Shown here: piece by piece, positions 27,720 through 35,486 of the stretch
Layout: each line of letters begins with the position of its first letter
How positions within the stretch are numbered: position 1 is the stretch's first letter
Assembly (NCBI RefSeq): GCF_900101625.1
Contig: NZ_FMYZ01000007.1
Coordinates: 310,001 to 374,000 of the forward strand
Reading direction: 5' to 3'
Source: Cupriavidus sp. YR651
GTDB lineage: Bacteria > Pseudomonadota > Gammaproteobacteria > Burkholderiales > Burkholderiaceae
Length of the DNA stretch: 64,000 bases
Made by a program: the position numbers and the translations under genes
The notes under the pieces: generated by a model
Seen by the model: only the letters and a program-made list of their open reading frames with translations
Told to the model about the DNA's origin: nothing
Database searches by the model: none

Positions 27720-28700
27720 ATGCTTCGCAGAACCTTTCTCGCCGTGGTGGCCTCGGGTGTCGTCGCCCTGCCCGCATTCGCGCAGGACGCCAAGACCCTG
27801 AACATCGGCTTCATCTCGACGGAATCGTCGTCGAACCTGAAGTCCGCCTGGCAGCCGCTGATCGACGACCTCAGCAAGACGCTGGGCGTGCAGGTCAAAC
27901 CCTTCTTCGCTTCCGACTACGCCGGCATCATCGAAGGCATGCGCTTCAACAAGGTGCAGATCGCCTGGTTCGGCAACAAGTCCGCCATGGAAGCCGTGGA
28001 CCGCGCCAGCGGCGAGGTGTTCGCCTCCGTGATCGACAAGGACGGCAACCCGGGCTACTGGTCGCTGCTGATCGTCAGCAAGGATAGCGACCTGAAGAGC
28101 GTCGAAGACGTGATCAAGCGCGGCAAGGACCTGAGCTACGGCGCCGGGGATCCGAACTCCACGTCGGGCACCGCCGTGCCGGGCTACTACCTGTGGGCCG
28201 CCAACAAGGTGGAACCGAAGACGCTGTTCAAGGCCGTGCGCATCAGCAACCACGAAACCAACCTGCTGTCCGTGCTGAACAAGCAGGTGGACGTGGCGGT
28301 GAACAATACCGAGAACTTCGAGCGCTATCGCATCAACACGGGCAAGAACGCCTATGACCAGGTGCGCGTGCTGTGGAAGTCCCCGCTGATCCCGGCCGAC
28401 CCGATGGTCTACCGCAAGGACCTGTCGCCCGAGCTGAAGAAGAAGATCCAGACCTTCTTCGTGAACTACGGCAAGGGTGCCGACGCCGCGCGCGAAAAGC
28501 AGGTGCTGGCCACGCTGACCTACCAGGGCTTCCGTCCCTCGTCCGACGCGCAGCTGGTGCCGATCCGCCAGATCGAGCTGGCCAAGGAAAAATCCAAGAT
28601 CGAATCGGACAGCACGCTGGCCGCCGCCGACAAGGAAAAGCAACTTGCCGAAGTGACCCGCCGACTGGCCGAGCTGGACAAGGCCATCAGCACGCAATAA
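27720..28700 (+). CDS. phnD: phosphonate-binding periplasmic protein
   Basis: 326-aa PhnD receptor with a clear signal peptide (RTFLAVVASGVVALPAFA, cleaved before QDAKTL). Family motifs NIGFISTESSSNLKSAWQPL, QIAWFGNKSAMEAV and GDPNSTSGTAVPGY, the last forming part of the phosphonate pocket. The C-terminal ~40 residues are a charged helix. It binds alkylphosphonates such as 2-aminoethylphosphonate in characterised homologues. Confidence 0.96.
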   Translation: MLRRTFLAVVASGVVALPAFAQDAKTLNIGFISTESSSNLKSAWQPLIDDLSKTLGVQVKPFFASDYAGIIEGMRFNKVQIAWFGNKSAMEAVDRASGEVFASVIDKDGNPGYWSLLIVSKDSDLKSVEDVIKRGKDLSYGAGDPNSTSGTAVPGYYLWAANKVEPKTLFKAVRISNHETNLLSVLNKQVDVAVNNTENFERYRINTGKNAYDQVRVLWKSPLIPADPMVYRKDLSPELKKKIQTFFVNYGKGADAAREKQVLATLTYQGFRPSSDAQLVPIRQIELAKEKSKIESDSTLAAADKEKQLAEVTRRLAELDKAISTQ

Positions 28701-28712
28701 GCCCCACCCGCC

Positions 28713-28743
28713 GGGGCCGATGGCGCCAGGCGTCGTCGGCCCC
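28713..28743 (+). other. intercistronic hairpin between phnD and phnE
   Basis: 8-bp perfect stem GGGGCCGA/TCGGCCCC with a 15-nt loop (which itself contains TGGCGCCA). No T-run. Such hairpins after binding-protein genes usually protect the upstream message and lower expression of the permease. Confidence 0.65.
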
Positions 28744-28778
28744 GCGCCGTTGTTACCTGCCTCCTACCGGATTGCCCC

Positions 28779-29591
28779 ATGACTGCCACCGCCAGGCCCG
28801 GCCTGCCTCCCTCGCCCCAAAGTAACGTCCGGCCGCCGCGCACCTCCCTCTCCGTGATGCTGATCTGGGCGATCGTGTTGGCCATGCTCGCCATGTCCTG
28901 GGAGGGCGCCGACATGCGTCCGCTGGACCTGCTGCGCGATTCCGGCAACATGGCGAAGTTCGCCGCCGATTTCTTCCCGCCCAACTTCCGCGACTGGCAA
29001 AACTACCTCGACGAGATGCTCGTCACGGTCCAGATCGCGCTGTGGGGCACCGCCATCGCCGTGGTGATGGCAGTGCCGCTGGGCCTGCTGTGTTCGGCCA
29101 ACATCGTGCCGGCCTGGGTCTATCAGCCGGCGCGCCGCATCATGGACGCCTGCCGCGCCATCAACGAGATGGTCTTCGCCATGCTGTTCATCGTGGCGGT
29201 GGGCCTCGGGCCGTTCGCCGGCGTGCTGGCGATCTGGATCCACACCACCGGCGTGCTGGCCAAGCTGTTTGCCGAAGCGGTGGAAGCCATCGATCCGCGC
29301 CCCGTGGAAGGCGTGCGCGCCACCGGCGCCGGCCCGATCGAGGAAATCGTCTACGGCGTGATTCCGCAGGTCCTGCCGCTCTGGCTGTCGTTCGCGCTGT
29401 ATCGCTTCGAGTCGAATGTGCGTTCGGCGTCTGTGGTCGGCATCGTTGGCGCCGGCGGCATCGGCACCGTGCTGTGGGAAATCATCCGCAGCTTCCAGTA
29501 CGCGCAGACTTGCGCCGTGATGATCATCATCATCCTGTTTGTCACGGCCATCGACATCATCTCGGCGCAAATCCGCAAGGTCCTCGTCTGA
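28779..29591 (+). CDS. phnE: phosphonate ABC transporter permease
   Basis: 270-aa inner-membrane permease with six hydrophobic segments and the PhnE EAA loop EGVRATGAGPIEEIVYGVIPQVLP. Only one phnE is present, so the channel is presumably a homodimer. It lies 78 nt after phnD, with a hairpin between, and 27 nt before the HD-domain gene. Confidence 0.95.
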   Translation: MTATARPGLPPSPQSNVRPPRTSLSVMLIWAIVLAMLAMSWEGADMRPLDLLRDSGNMAKFAADFFPPNFRDWQNYLDEMLVTVQIALWGTAIAVVMAVPLGLLCSANIVPAWVYQPARRIMDACRAINEMVFAMLFIVAVGLGPFAGVLAIWIHTTGVLAKLFAEAVEAIDPRPVEGVRATGAGPIEEIVYGVIPQVLPLWLSFALYRFESNVRSASVVGIVGAGGIGTVLWEIIRSFQYAQTCAVMIIIILFVTAIDIISAQIRKVLV

Positions 29592-29618
29592 GACCTGCGC
29601 AGCGACTATAGTCAAACC

Positions 29619-30161
29619 ATGCTGACCCTGACCCGCATCGAAACCCTGTTTGCCAATCACGGCACCGCCTACTATGGCGGCGAGGCCATCAGTCAGACTG
29701 CGCACGCGCTGCAGTGCGCGCAGCTGGCGGAGCACGCCGGCGAGCCCGAGCCGCTGATCGTGGCCGCCTTGCTTCATGACGTCGGCCACCTGATGCTGGC
29801 GGAAAGCAGCACCACTGACATGCGCCACCAGGAGGCTGCCGCCAATGCGCTGGCTGCCCTGTTCGGCGATGACGTCACCGAACCCGTGCGCCTGCACGTG
29901 GCTGCCAAGCGCTACCTGTGCGCCACCGACGCGGCCTACTTCGACACGCTGTCGCCCGCCTCGGTGCACAGCCTGGCGCTGCAGGGCGGCCCGTACGACG
30001 CCGCGCAGGCCGACACCTTCGCCGCCAACCGCCACGCCGATGCGGCGGTGCGTCTGCGCCGCTACGACGACCTGGCGAAGGTCGTCGACCTGGCCACGCC
30101 GCCGCTGGCGCACTACCTCGACATGGCCGCGCGTTGCGCGCGTCCTGCCGCGTTGCCGTGA
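29619..30161 (+). CDS. phosphonate-operon HD domain protein (PhnZ-like)
   Basis: 180-aa HD-domain protein of the phosphonate-degradation HDIG group that includes PhnZ, the di-iron oxygenase cleaving 2-amino-1-hydroxyethylphosphonate to glycine and phosphate. Visible metal ligands: H29, H53-D54 (LLHDVGHL) and H70-x-E72. The PhnZ-specific Tyr-x-x-Glu lid matches Y19-G-G-E22. PhnZ normally works with the 2-oxoglutarate hydroxylase PhnY, which is absent from this window. It overlaps the next gene by 1 nt. Activity is inferred from these residues and operon position. Confidence 0.85.
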   Translation: MLTLTRIETLFANHGTAYYGGEAISQTAHALQCAQLAEHAGEPEPLIVAALLHDVGHLMLAESSTTDMRHQEAAANALAALFGDDVTEPVRLHVAAKRYLCATDAAYFDTLSPASVHSLALQGGPYDAAQADTFAANRHADAAVRLRRYDDLAKVVDLATPPLAHYLDMAARCARPAALP

Positions 30162-30616
30162 TGAGCGAGATGGTCCTGACCCTGCGGGAGGTACGCGGCT
30201 CCGATGCCGAGCTGCTGCACCTCTCCGCATTGCTTGCCGCGATGGATGACGAGCCACCGCTGCCGTTGGCCACAATGCGCGAGCGCTATGCCACGATGCG
30301 CCGCTATCCGGACTATCGCTGCTATCTGATGGTAGACGAGAACGAAGTGCCGCTCGGCACCTTCAGCCTGCTGGTGTTTCCCGTGATGGTCCACGACGGT
30401 CGCCCGGAGGCGATCGTCGAGGCTGTGGTGGTCGCGCCGTCGGCACGCGGCATGGGAATCGGCAAGGCGATGATGCGGGAGGCGATGCGCCTGGCCCGCG
30501 AGGCCGGCGCCGCCAAGCTGGCGCTGTCATCGAACGCGCGCCGCCTGCAGGCGCATCAGTTCTATCGCCAGCTCGGGTTCACGGAGCACGGCATCAGCTT
30601 CAGCACCGATCTCTGA
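30161..30616 (+). CDS. phnO: GNAT acetyltransferase, PhnO-like
   Basis: 151-aa GNAT-fold acetyltransferase. Acetyl-CoA site seen as VVVAPSARGMGIGKAMM and the C-terminal SSNARRLQAHQFYRQLGF. In phn operons this position is held by PhnO, which N-acetylates aminoalkylphosphonates to shield the cell or widen substrate range. The name is inferred from location and fold. The ATG overlaps the preceding stop (TGATG), so translation is coupled. Confidence 0.75.
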   Translation: MSEMVLTLREVRGSDAELLHLSALLAAMDDEPPLPLATMRERYATMRRYPDYRCYLMVDENEVPLGTFSLLVFPVMVHDGRPEAIVEAVVVAPSARGMGIGKAMMREAMRLAREAGAAKLALSSNARRLQAHQFYRQLGFTEHGISFSTDL

Positions 30617-30762
30617 CATGAAGGTCTGATCGCCGACCTGCGCTTCAAGCCAGCAATTCTGGCTGACGATTCAGGCCGGCCATTCGGGCGCGGATGTCGG
30701 TTTTTGCACTGAAGCCTGGAACCTCGCCCGGGGATTTCCGGCGCGAGGCTCCGGCCCGAAAC

Positions 30763-31380
30763 TCAGACTTGCGATGCTGGCGCTGAGGTAACGCCGACCA
30801 GCTGCGCAAACGTCGCCGCGGACGCCTCCAGTGCGCCGCTGTTGTCGATCTCCACGAGCTGGCAGCCTGCCGGCACATCGAAAGCTTGCCCGGCGCGCGC
30901 CAGGCGCTTCTCGATCGCCTCTTCCGATTCGCGGCCGCGCTGGCGCAATCGTGCCGCCAGCACCTCCGGCTTCACGCGCACGTGCACGGCGCACAGCTTC
31001 GGGTAGCGTGCGACGGCTTCCGGCAGATACTCGCGCGAACCGTTGACGATGACCTTCAGCCCTTTATCCAGCCAGTGCTCGATCTCCACGCCGATGCCGT
31101 AGTGCAGTCCGTGGCTGTGCCAGTCCAGCGCCATGCAGCCGAGGGCCTTGCGGCGGTGGAACTCGTCGGCGGAAAGTGCCACCGACGCCTCGTTGGCATC
31201 GGCATCGCGCGTGATGTAGCGATGCGCGACCACGATGCGGTCGTCGGGCCCCAGACGCTCACGCAGCGCACGCAGCAGCGAATCCTTGCCGCTGCCGGAT
31301 GGCCCCATGACGTAGAACAGGCCGCGCCCGTCGGCGGCGCTATGGGTCGTAGGGGTCGTAGGGGTCGTAGGGGCGCTCAT
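30763..31380 (-). CDS. phnN: ribose 1,5-bisphosphate phosphokinase
   Basis: Phosphorylates ribose 1,5-bisphosphate to PRPP, feeding the C-P lyase sugar product into nucleotide synthesis. 205 aa. Guanylate-kinase-like fold with P-loop GPSGSGKDS near residue 26 and RYITRDADANE. The N-terminus starts with a Thr-Thr-Pro repeat encoded by a 9-bp microsatellite. Its start overlaps the upstream gene by 4 nt (ATGA). PhnN ends the minus-strand unit phnF-phnM2-2H-phnN. Confidence 0.94.
   Translation of the reverse strand: MSAPTTPTTPTTHSAADGRGLFYVMGPSGSGKDSLLRALRERLGPDDRIVVAHRYITRDADANEASVALSADEFHRRKALGCMALDWHSHGLHYGIGVEIEHWLDKGLKVIVNGSREYLPEAVARYPKLCAVHVRVKPEVLAARLRQRGRESEEAIEKRLARAGQAFDVPAGCQLVEIDNSGALEASAATFAQLVGVTSAPASQV
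31344..31370. repeat. 9-bp tandem repeat at the phnN start
   Basis: Three copies of GGGTCGTAG. On the coding strand it encodes a Thr-Thr-Pro-type repeat right after the initiator. Slippage would keep the frame. Confidence 0.8.
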
Positions 31381-32108
31381 GCGTCCAGGTACGCCGCGCC
31401 GGCGCCATCGAGGGTACTGCCGTTGAAACCGTAGTGCCGCGCGGCGATGAAGTCGGCGCCCGGCTTCGGCTGCACGAACACGCTGATGCCATCGACATGG
31501 AGCGGCGTCTCCAGCAACCCGATGCCCGCGGCGGATAGTCGCGCAAGCGCGGCGGCCGCGTTGGCGGCATCGAGCATGCCGGTCAGCGTGATGTGGAACG
31601 TGAAGGTCTCGAAGACGTAGGGGTAGCCCCAGGCGTCCAGCATGCGGCGCTCCTCCGCCGTCAGCCGCTCCGGCCTGCGCCTGGCGAGCTCGTCAGCGGT
31701 GGCCGGTGCACGGAAACGCTCGAACGTGCGCACGCAGGCATCCGCAAGCGCATGCATCTGGCGCGGGCCCTCGGCGCCATCGTCCAGGCACCACGCGACA
31801 AAGCCGCGCAACGCGCGCAGTGTCAGCGGCGCATCGAATCCTTCCCGGCCACGCACGAAGTCGCGCACGGCGGCATCGAGCATCGGCGCATCGGTGCCCG
31901 CCGCAAGCCGGAACGGTGGTTTCAGCGTGGCATGCAGGCCGTAGTGCGCCGGGGCCTTGACCCAGTCAGCGGGGCGCGGCTCCATGCCTTTCGGCATGGA
32001 CAGCGCGGCGCCCGTATCGGCATTGCGGCCGAGCCATTGACTGCCGAACGATCGGAACGGCTCGGCCGGCGCGAGGTAGATCGCGTAACGGTGCGCTTGC
32101 ATGGTCAC
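31377..32108 (-). CDS. DUF1045 phosphonate-operon 2H phosphoesterase-like protein
   Basis: 243-aa protein of the phosphonate-operon DUF1045 family. Two H-x-T motifs, H59-A-T61 (YGLHATLKPPF) and H172-I-T174 (TFHITLTG), are the mark of 2H phosphoesterases, which open cyclic phosphodiesters. The C-P lyase pathway needs such a step (5-phosphoribosyl 1,2-cyclic phosphate), normally done by PhnP, which is absent from this window. The role as PhnP substitute is my inference. The start is either GTG at 32108 (4-nt overlap with phnM2) or ATG at 32102. Confidence 0.85.
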   Translation of the reverse strand: MTMQAHRYAIYLAPAEPFRSFGSQWLGRNADTGAALSMPKGMEPRPADWVKAPAHYGLHATLKPPFRLAAGTDAPMLDAAVRDFVRGREGFDAPLTLRALRGFVAWCLDDGAEGPRQMHALADACVRTFERFRAPATADELARRRPERLTAEERRMLDAWGYPYVFETFTFHITLTGMLDAANAAAALARLSAAGIGLLETPLHVDGISVFVQPKPGADFIAARHYGFNGSTLDGAGAAYLDA

Positions 32109-33322
32109 GCGGCCAGGCTGCCCGCATCGGCATAGTCGGCGTCGGCGATGTCGATCAGCGGCAGCGCCGTCGTCGCCTGTTTCAGCTCGCCACGGACGAT
32201 GGTGCCGCAGACACGCGGCAGGCCAGGCTGGCGATCATCGACCAGGATGGCGTCGGCGCGCAGGCCCGGCAGCAGCGTGCCACGATCACGCAGGCCAGCG
32301 GCGCGGGCCGGATTGCGCGACACCAGATGCCAGGCGCTGGCCAGGTCCACCACTCCCAGTTGCGCCAGCTTGAACGCGGCCTGCAACGGGGCGGGATAGT
32401 AGTAGTCGGACGCCAGCACCGTGCACAGGCCCGCCGCGACCATCTCCGTCGCGTTGGGTGCGCCGGTATGGCTGGTGCCGCGCACGACGTTCGGCGCGCC
32501 AAAAACGGTTTCATCGCCGAGTTGGCGGGCCAGCGTGGCGGCTTCGATCGTCAGCGGGAATTCGGCGATGCCGCAGCCCTGGCGGTGATAGTGCTGTCGC
32601 GTGGCCACGTCCGGATCATCGTGCGAGGCCACCGGCAGGCCCACCGCGCGCGCGGCGGCGATCAGGCGCGACATGGCGGCAGGCACCTCCTGCGCATTGC
32701 GGCTGGCCACGCGCAGGCGGCTGCGGAATGTCTCGGCGTCGCATTCGGCACGCTCGGCGTACTGCAGCATCTTGCGGTCGTCGGCCATGCGGCGCGCCAT
32801 GGTAGGCAGGTGATCGTTGATGGCCAGCAGCCCCACGCGGCCATCGGCCATCCACGACAGCGCGGTCTCCACGCCGGCGAGATGATAGGCCTCGAAGCGC
32901 AGATGCACCTTGTGCGCGGCACCCAGCACGGGTTGCAACTGCGCGAGCGCCTCGAACATGCGGAGCGCATACGCTTCGCCGCGCAGGCCGCCTTCCCAGG
33001 ACAGCGTCACGCCGTGGAATTCGGTGGTGATGCCGTGCGCCAGCAATTGCCGGTCCACATCGATCAGCGCCCCCGCGTACGGAAAGCTGACACCGGGACG
33101 CGGCATCACCGCGCGCTCGAATGCGTCGCCGTGAATGTCGACGATGCCGGGCAACACCAGCAGGTCGCCGGCATCGATACAGGGGCCAGATGCGGGCGCT
33201 TGCTGCGCCACGTTGCCATCCAGAAAGCCCAGCGTCGCCGGGCCGATGCCACCGGCACCCAGTACCCGGCGGCCCGTGATCCCCGCGAGTGGGGGCGATT
33301 GCGTTTGATTTGTCGTATGCAT
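32105..33322 (-). CDS. second PhnM-like amidohydrolase (divergent paralogue)
   Basis: 405-aa amidohydrolase of the PhnM family, paralogous to the PhnM at 39087. Conserved: IVDIHGDAFERAVMPRPGV, GITTEFHGVTLSWEGG, VASHDD and FGAPNVVRG. The HSPGQ metal/substrate segment of true PhnM is replaced by INDHLPTMARR, so substrate use probably differs from hydrolysis of ribose-1-methylphosphonate-5-triphosphate. The ATG at 33322 removes a non-family leader. A GTCTAGAC-centred operator-like site lies 35 bp upstream. Confidence 0.88.
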   Translation of the reverse strand: MHTTNQTQSPPLAGITGRRVLGAGGIGPATLGFLDGNVAQQAPASGPCIDAGDLLVLPGIVDIHGDAFERAVMPRPGVSFPYAGALIDVDRQLLAHGITTEFHGVTLSWEGGLRGEAYALRMFEALAQLQPVLGAAHKVHLRFEAYHLAGVETALSWMADGRVGLLAINDHLPTMARRMADDRKMLQYAERAECDAETFRSRLRVASRNAQEVPAAMSRLIAAARAVGLPVASHDDPDVATRQHYHRQGCGIAEFPLTIEAATLARQLGDETVFGAPNVVRGTSHTGAPNATEMVAAGLCTVLASDYYYPAPLQAAFKLAQLGVVDLASAWHLVSRNPARAAGLRDRGTLLPGLRADAILVDDRQPGLPRVCGTIVRGELKQATTALPLIDIADADYADAGSLAA

Positions 33323-33356
33323 AGGCAACACGTTAGCGCTGGCAGATGACAGACGG

Positions 33357-33368
33357 ATGTCTAGACCA
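33357..33368. promoter_or_regulatory. candidate PhnF operator upstream of phnM2
   Basis: ATGTCTAGACCA contains the palindrome GTCTAGAC and matches the mycobacterial PhnF operator TGGTATAGACCA at 9 of 12 positions. It lies between phnF and the second phnM. The comparison is from memory of the published operator; binding is inferred. Confidence 0.5.
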
Positions 33369-33415
33369 ATGCGGCGAGGCCGTCTCACTATGCGGCAACG
33401 TCGCAACCCTTGTGC

Positions 33416-34150
33416 TCAGTCGTTGTCGGACACGGTGAGCTGAACCCAGTCGCCGGCAAACCTCACCATGCTGTACTGCACCGGCACGCCATCGATATCG
33501 ACGTTCAGCGCTTCCACCTGCAGCACGGGACGCGTCTTCGGCTGGTTCAGCAGCCGAGCCACCGGCGCGCTGGGCATGGCGGCCGTGATGCGCGACCACT
33601 TGCGCGTGTAGTCCGCGATGCCGAAATGCGCCAGTGCGCGCGAGATCGATTGCATCTCACGCAGTTGTGCGTCCATGGCCGGGAACCGCTTGAGATCGAA
33701 ATAGTGCTCGGCGACGTCGATGGTGCGGTCCTCGGCCTTGCCGACCATCTGCACGTGCAGGACTTCGGCCGTGCGCGGCAGGCCCAGATGCTTGGCCACT
33801 TCCGGTGCGCGCACGACCTGGCTGTCGAGAATCTCCATGTGCCCGCGCATGCCCTGCGCGGCCAGGTTCTGCGAAAACCGCGTGCGGCGCCCGATCGCAT
33901 AGTCGATGGCGTGTTCCTGCACGAAGGTGCCGCGGCCTTGCTCGATCCGTACCAGCCCGCTCAGTTCCAGCTCGCCCATGGCGCGCCGGATGGTGTGGCG
34001 GTTCACAGCGAACCGCGTAGCCAGCTCCGGCTCGGGCGGCAGCTGCTCGCCGGGGCCATACAGCTTGTTGCGGATGTCGTCCGCCAGCGCCTCGCCAATC
34101 TGGCGCCACACGGCCACGCCGGAGCCGCGTTCGACTTCTCGATCAGACAT
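33416..34150 (-). CDS. phnF: GntR/HutC-family regulator of phosphonate genes
   Basis: 244-aa regulator with an N-terminal winged helix (VWRQIGEALADDIRNKLYGPGEQLPPEPELATRFAVNRHTIRRAMGELELSGLV) and a C-terminal UTRA ligand domain. PhnF proteins repress phn genes and respond to phosphate or phosphonate intermediates. The ATG at 34150 is preceded by an AGGG-rich stretch and starts the normal N-terminus; frames further upstream run into the promoter region. It is divergent from phnG with Pho-box-like and operator-like sites between them. Confidence 0.93.
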   Translation of the reverse strand: MSDREVERGSGVAVWRQIGEALADDIRNKLYGPGEQLPPEPELATRFAVNRHTIRRAMGELELSGLVRIEQGRGTFVQEHAIDYAIGRRTRFSQNLAAQGMRGHMEILDSQVVRAPEVAKHLGLPRTAEVLHVQMVGKAEDRTIDVAEHYFDLKRFPAMDAQLREMQSISRALAHFGIADYTRKWSRITAAMPSAPVARLLNQPKTRPVLQVEALNVDIDGVPVQYSMVRFAGDWVQLTVSDND

Positions 34151-34257
34151 CTTGCCCTGCCCTCTTGTCATCAAGCATTCATCAATACCATGCGATTGTG
34201 CCTCAGCCCCGGGGCGCCCGTCCCGCGTCTCCGCCAGTGTCCGAGCAATCGCCGGAC

Positions 34258-34275
34258 CCGTCATGAAACGTTCAT
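34258..34275 (+). promoter_or_regulatory. Pho-box-like element upstream of phnG
   Basis: CCGTCAT-GAAA-CGTTCAT: two 7-bp half-sites at 11-bp period, matching CTGTCAT at 6 of 7 and 5 of 7 positions, about 70 bp before the phnG start in the phnF/phnG divergent gap. Confidence 0.6.
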
Positions 34276-34282
34276 CTGGCTG

Positions 34283-34336
34283 TGGTCTAGTAGCGCCGTG
34301 TTGTGGTAGTTTACATCTAAACGTATAGACGTATAG
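34283..34336. promoter_or_regulatory. candidate PhnF operators in the phnF/phnG gap
   Basis: Two sites resemble the PhnF operator. TGGTCTAGTAGC (34283-34294) carries the TGGTCTA half. ACGTATAGACGT (34321-34332) shares GTATAGAC, and GTATAG is repeated directly at 34331. The second lies just upstream of the phnG ribosome binding site, as expected for repression. Confidence 0.5.
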
Positions 34337-34344
34337 GGGTGATG

Positions 34345-34839
34345 ATGCAAAGCGAAACCGCCAATCAGGCCAACGCGGCCCGCGCCGCATGGCTGCGGAC
34401 CCTGGCGCTGGCGCAAACGGACGCGCTCGATGCGGCCTACGCGCGGCTCGGCGAGTCGGGTGCCCTGCCCGGCTACCGCCTGCTGCGCAAGCCGGAATCC
34501 GGTATGGCGATGGTGCGTGCCCGCGCAGGCGGCACCGGTGCCCAGTTCAACCTGGGCGAAGTCACGGTCACGCGCTGCGCGGTCGTCCTGGAAGACGGCG
34601 ATGCGGGCAGCGTCGATGGCACGGCGGGCGTGGCCTACGTGCAGGGGCGCGGCGTGCGCCATGCGGAGCAGGCGGCCGTACTGGATGCCCTGCTGCAGCG
34701 TCCAGCCTGGCATCAGCGCGTACAGGACATCGTGCTGGCGCCGCTGGCCCGGACCCTTGCCGAGCGCGCGGCGCACGAGGCAGCCACCGCCGCCCAGACG
34801 CGCGTCGAGTTCTTCACCATGGTCCGCGGAGAGGACTGA
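34345..34839 (+). CDS. phnG: phosphonate C-P lyase system protein PhnG
   Basis: Subunit of the PhnGHIJ core complex, which with PhnI and ATP couples phosphonate to the ribose C1 of the nucleotide. 164 aa. Family features: RLLRKPESGMAMVRARAGGTGAQFNLGEVTVTRCAVVL and GVAYVQGRGVRHAEQAAVLDALLQ. Three start codons lie in a row (GTG 34339, ATG 34342, ATG 34345); the last has AGGGG at best spacing. First gene of phnGHIJKLM-MOSC. Confidence 0.95.
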   Translation: MQSETANQANAARAAWLRTLALAQTDALDAAYARLGESGALPGYRLLRKPESGMAMVRARAGGTGAQFNLGEVTVTRCAVVLEDGDAGSVDGTAGVAYVQGRGVRHAEQAAVLDALLQRPAWHQRVQDIVLAPLARTLAERAAHEAATAAQTRVEFFTMVRGED

Positions 34840-34840
34840 C

Positions 34841-35485
34841 ATGCCGACCATCCCATCGATCCCGCCGATCCCGACCACCACCGCCATGCGAGCCACCCCG
34901 GCCACCTCGCTGCTGCCCGGCTTCGACAACCCGGTCGACGATGCGCAGCAAGTGTTTCGCGCCACGCTGGAAGCATTTGCCCATCCGGGTCGCGTGGAGA
35001 CCCTGCCCGTCACCAGCGGCCTGCCCGATGGCCTGTCGCCCGGGCTGGCCGCGCTGCTGCTGACGCTGGCCGATCCCGACACGCCGGTCTGGCTGCCTGC
35101 GGACGTACCCGCCGCGGCACGCGCGTTCCTGCGCTTCCATTGCGGCTGCCCGCTGGTGGACGACCTCGGCGCCGCGACCTTCGTCTGCGTGCCCGCAGGA
35201 CATGCCATGCCGAACCTGGCCGACTGCGCGCAAGGCGTACCGGCCTATCCGGATCGCTCGGCCACGCTGATGATGGAAGTCGCCTCGCTGACCGACGGCG
35301 ACACGCTGACGCTGCGCGGTCCCGGTATCGAGGCCACGCAGACGCTGCGCATCGCCGGCCTGCCCGCCGACTTCCGCGCCCGCTGGCGCGCCAACAACGC
35401 GGGCTTTCCGCTCGGCGTAGACCTGCTGCTGGCCAGCGGCCACCAATTCTGCGCACTGACGCGCACCACGCAAGTGGAGGACTGA
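34841..35485 (+). CDS. phnH: phosphonate C-P lyase system protein PhnH
   Basis: Core-complex subunit, 214 aa. Conserved FDNPVDDAQQVFRATLEAFAHPGR near the N-terminus and LRGPGI and NNAGFPLGVDLLL in the C-terminal half. The chosen ATG is preceded by GGAGAGG and leaves 1 nt after phnG; its first 15 residues form an Ile-Pro/Thr-rich leader, so an ATG at 34886 is an alternative. Confidence 0.95.
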   Translation: MPTIPSIPPIPTTTAMRATPATSLLPGFDNPVDDAQQVFRATLEAFAHPGRVETLPVTSGLPDGLSPGLAALLLTLADPDTPVWLPADVPAAARAFLRFHCGCPLVDDLGAATFVCVPAGHAMPNLADCAQGVPAYPDRSATLMMEVASLTDGDTLTLRGPGIEATQTLRIAGLPADFRARWRANNAGFPLGVDLLLASGHQFCALTRTTQVED

Positions 35486-35486
35486 C

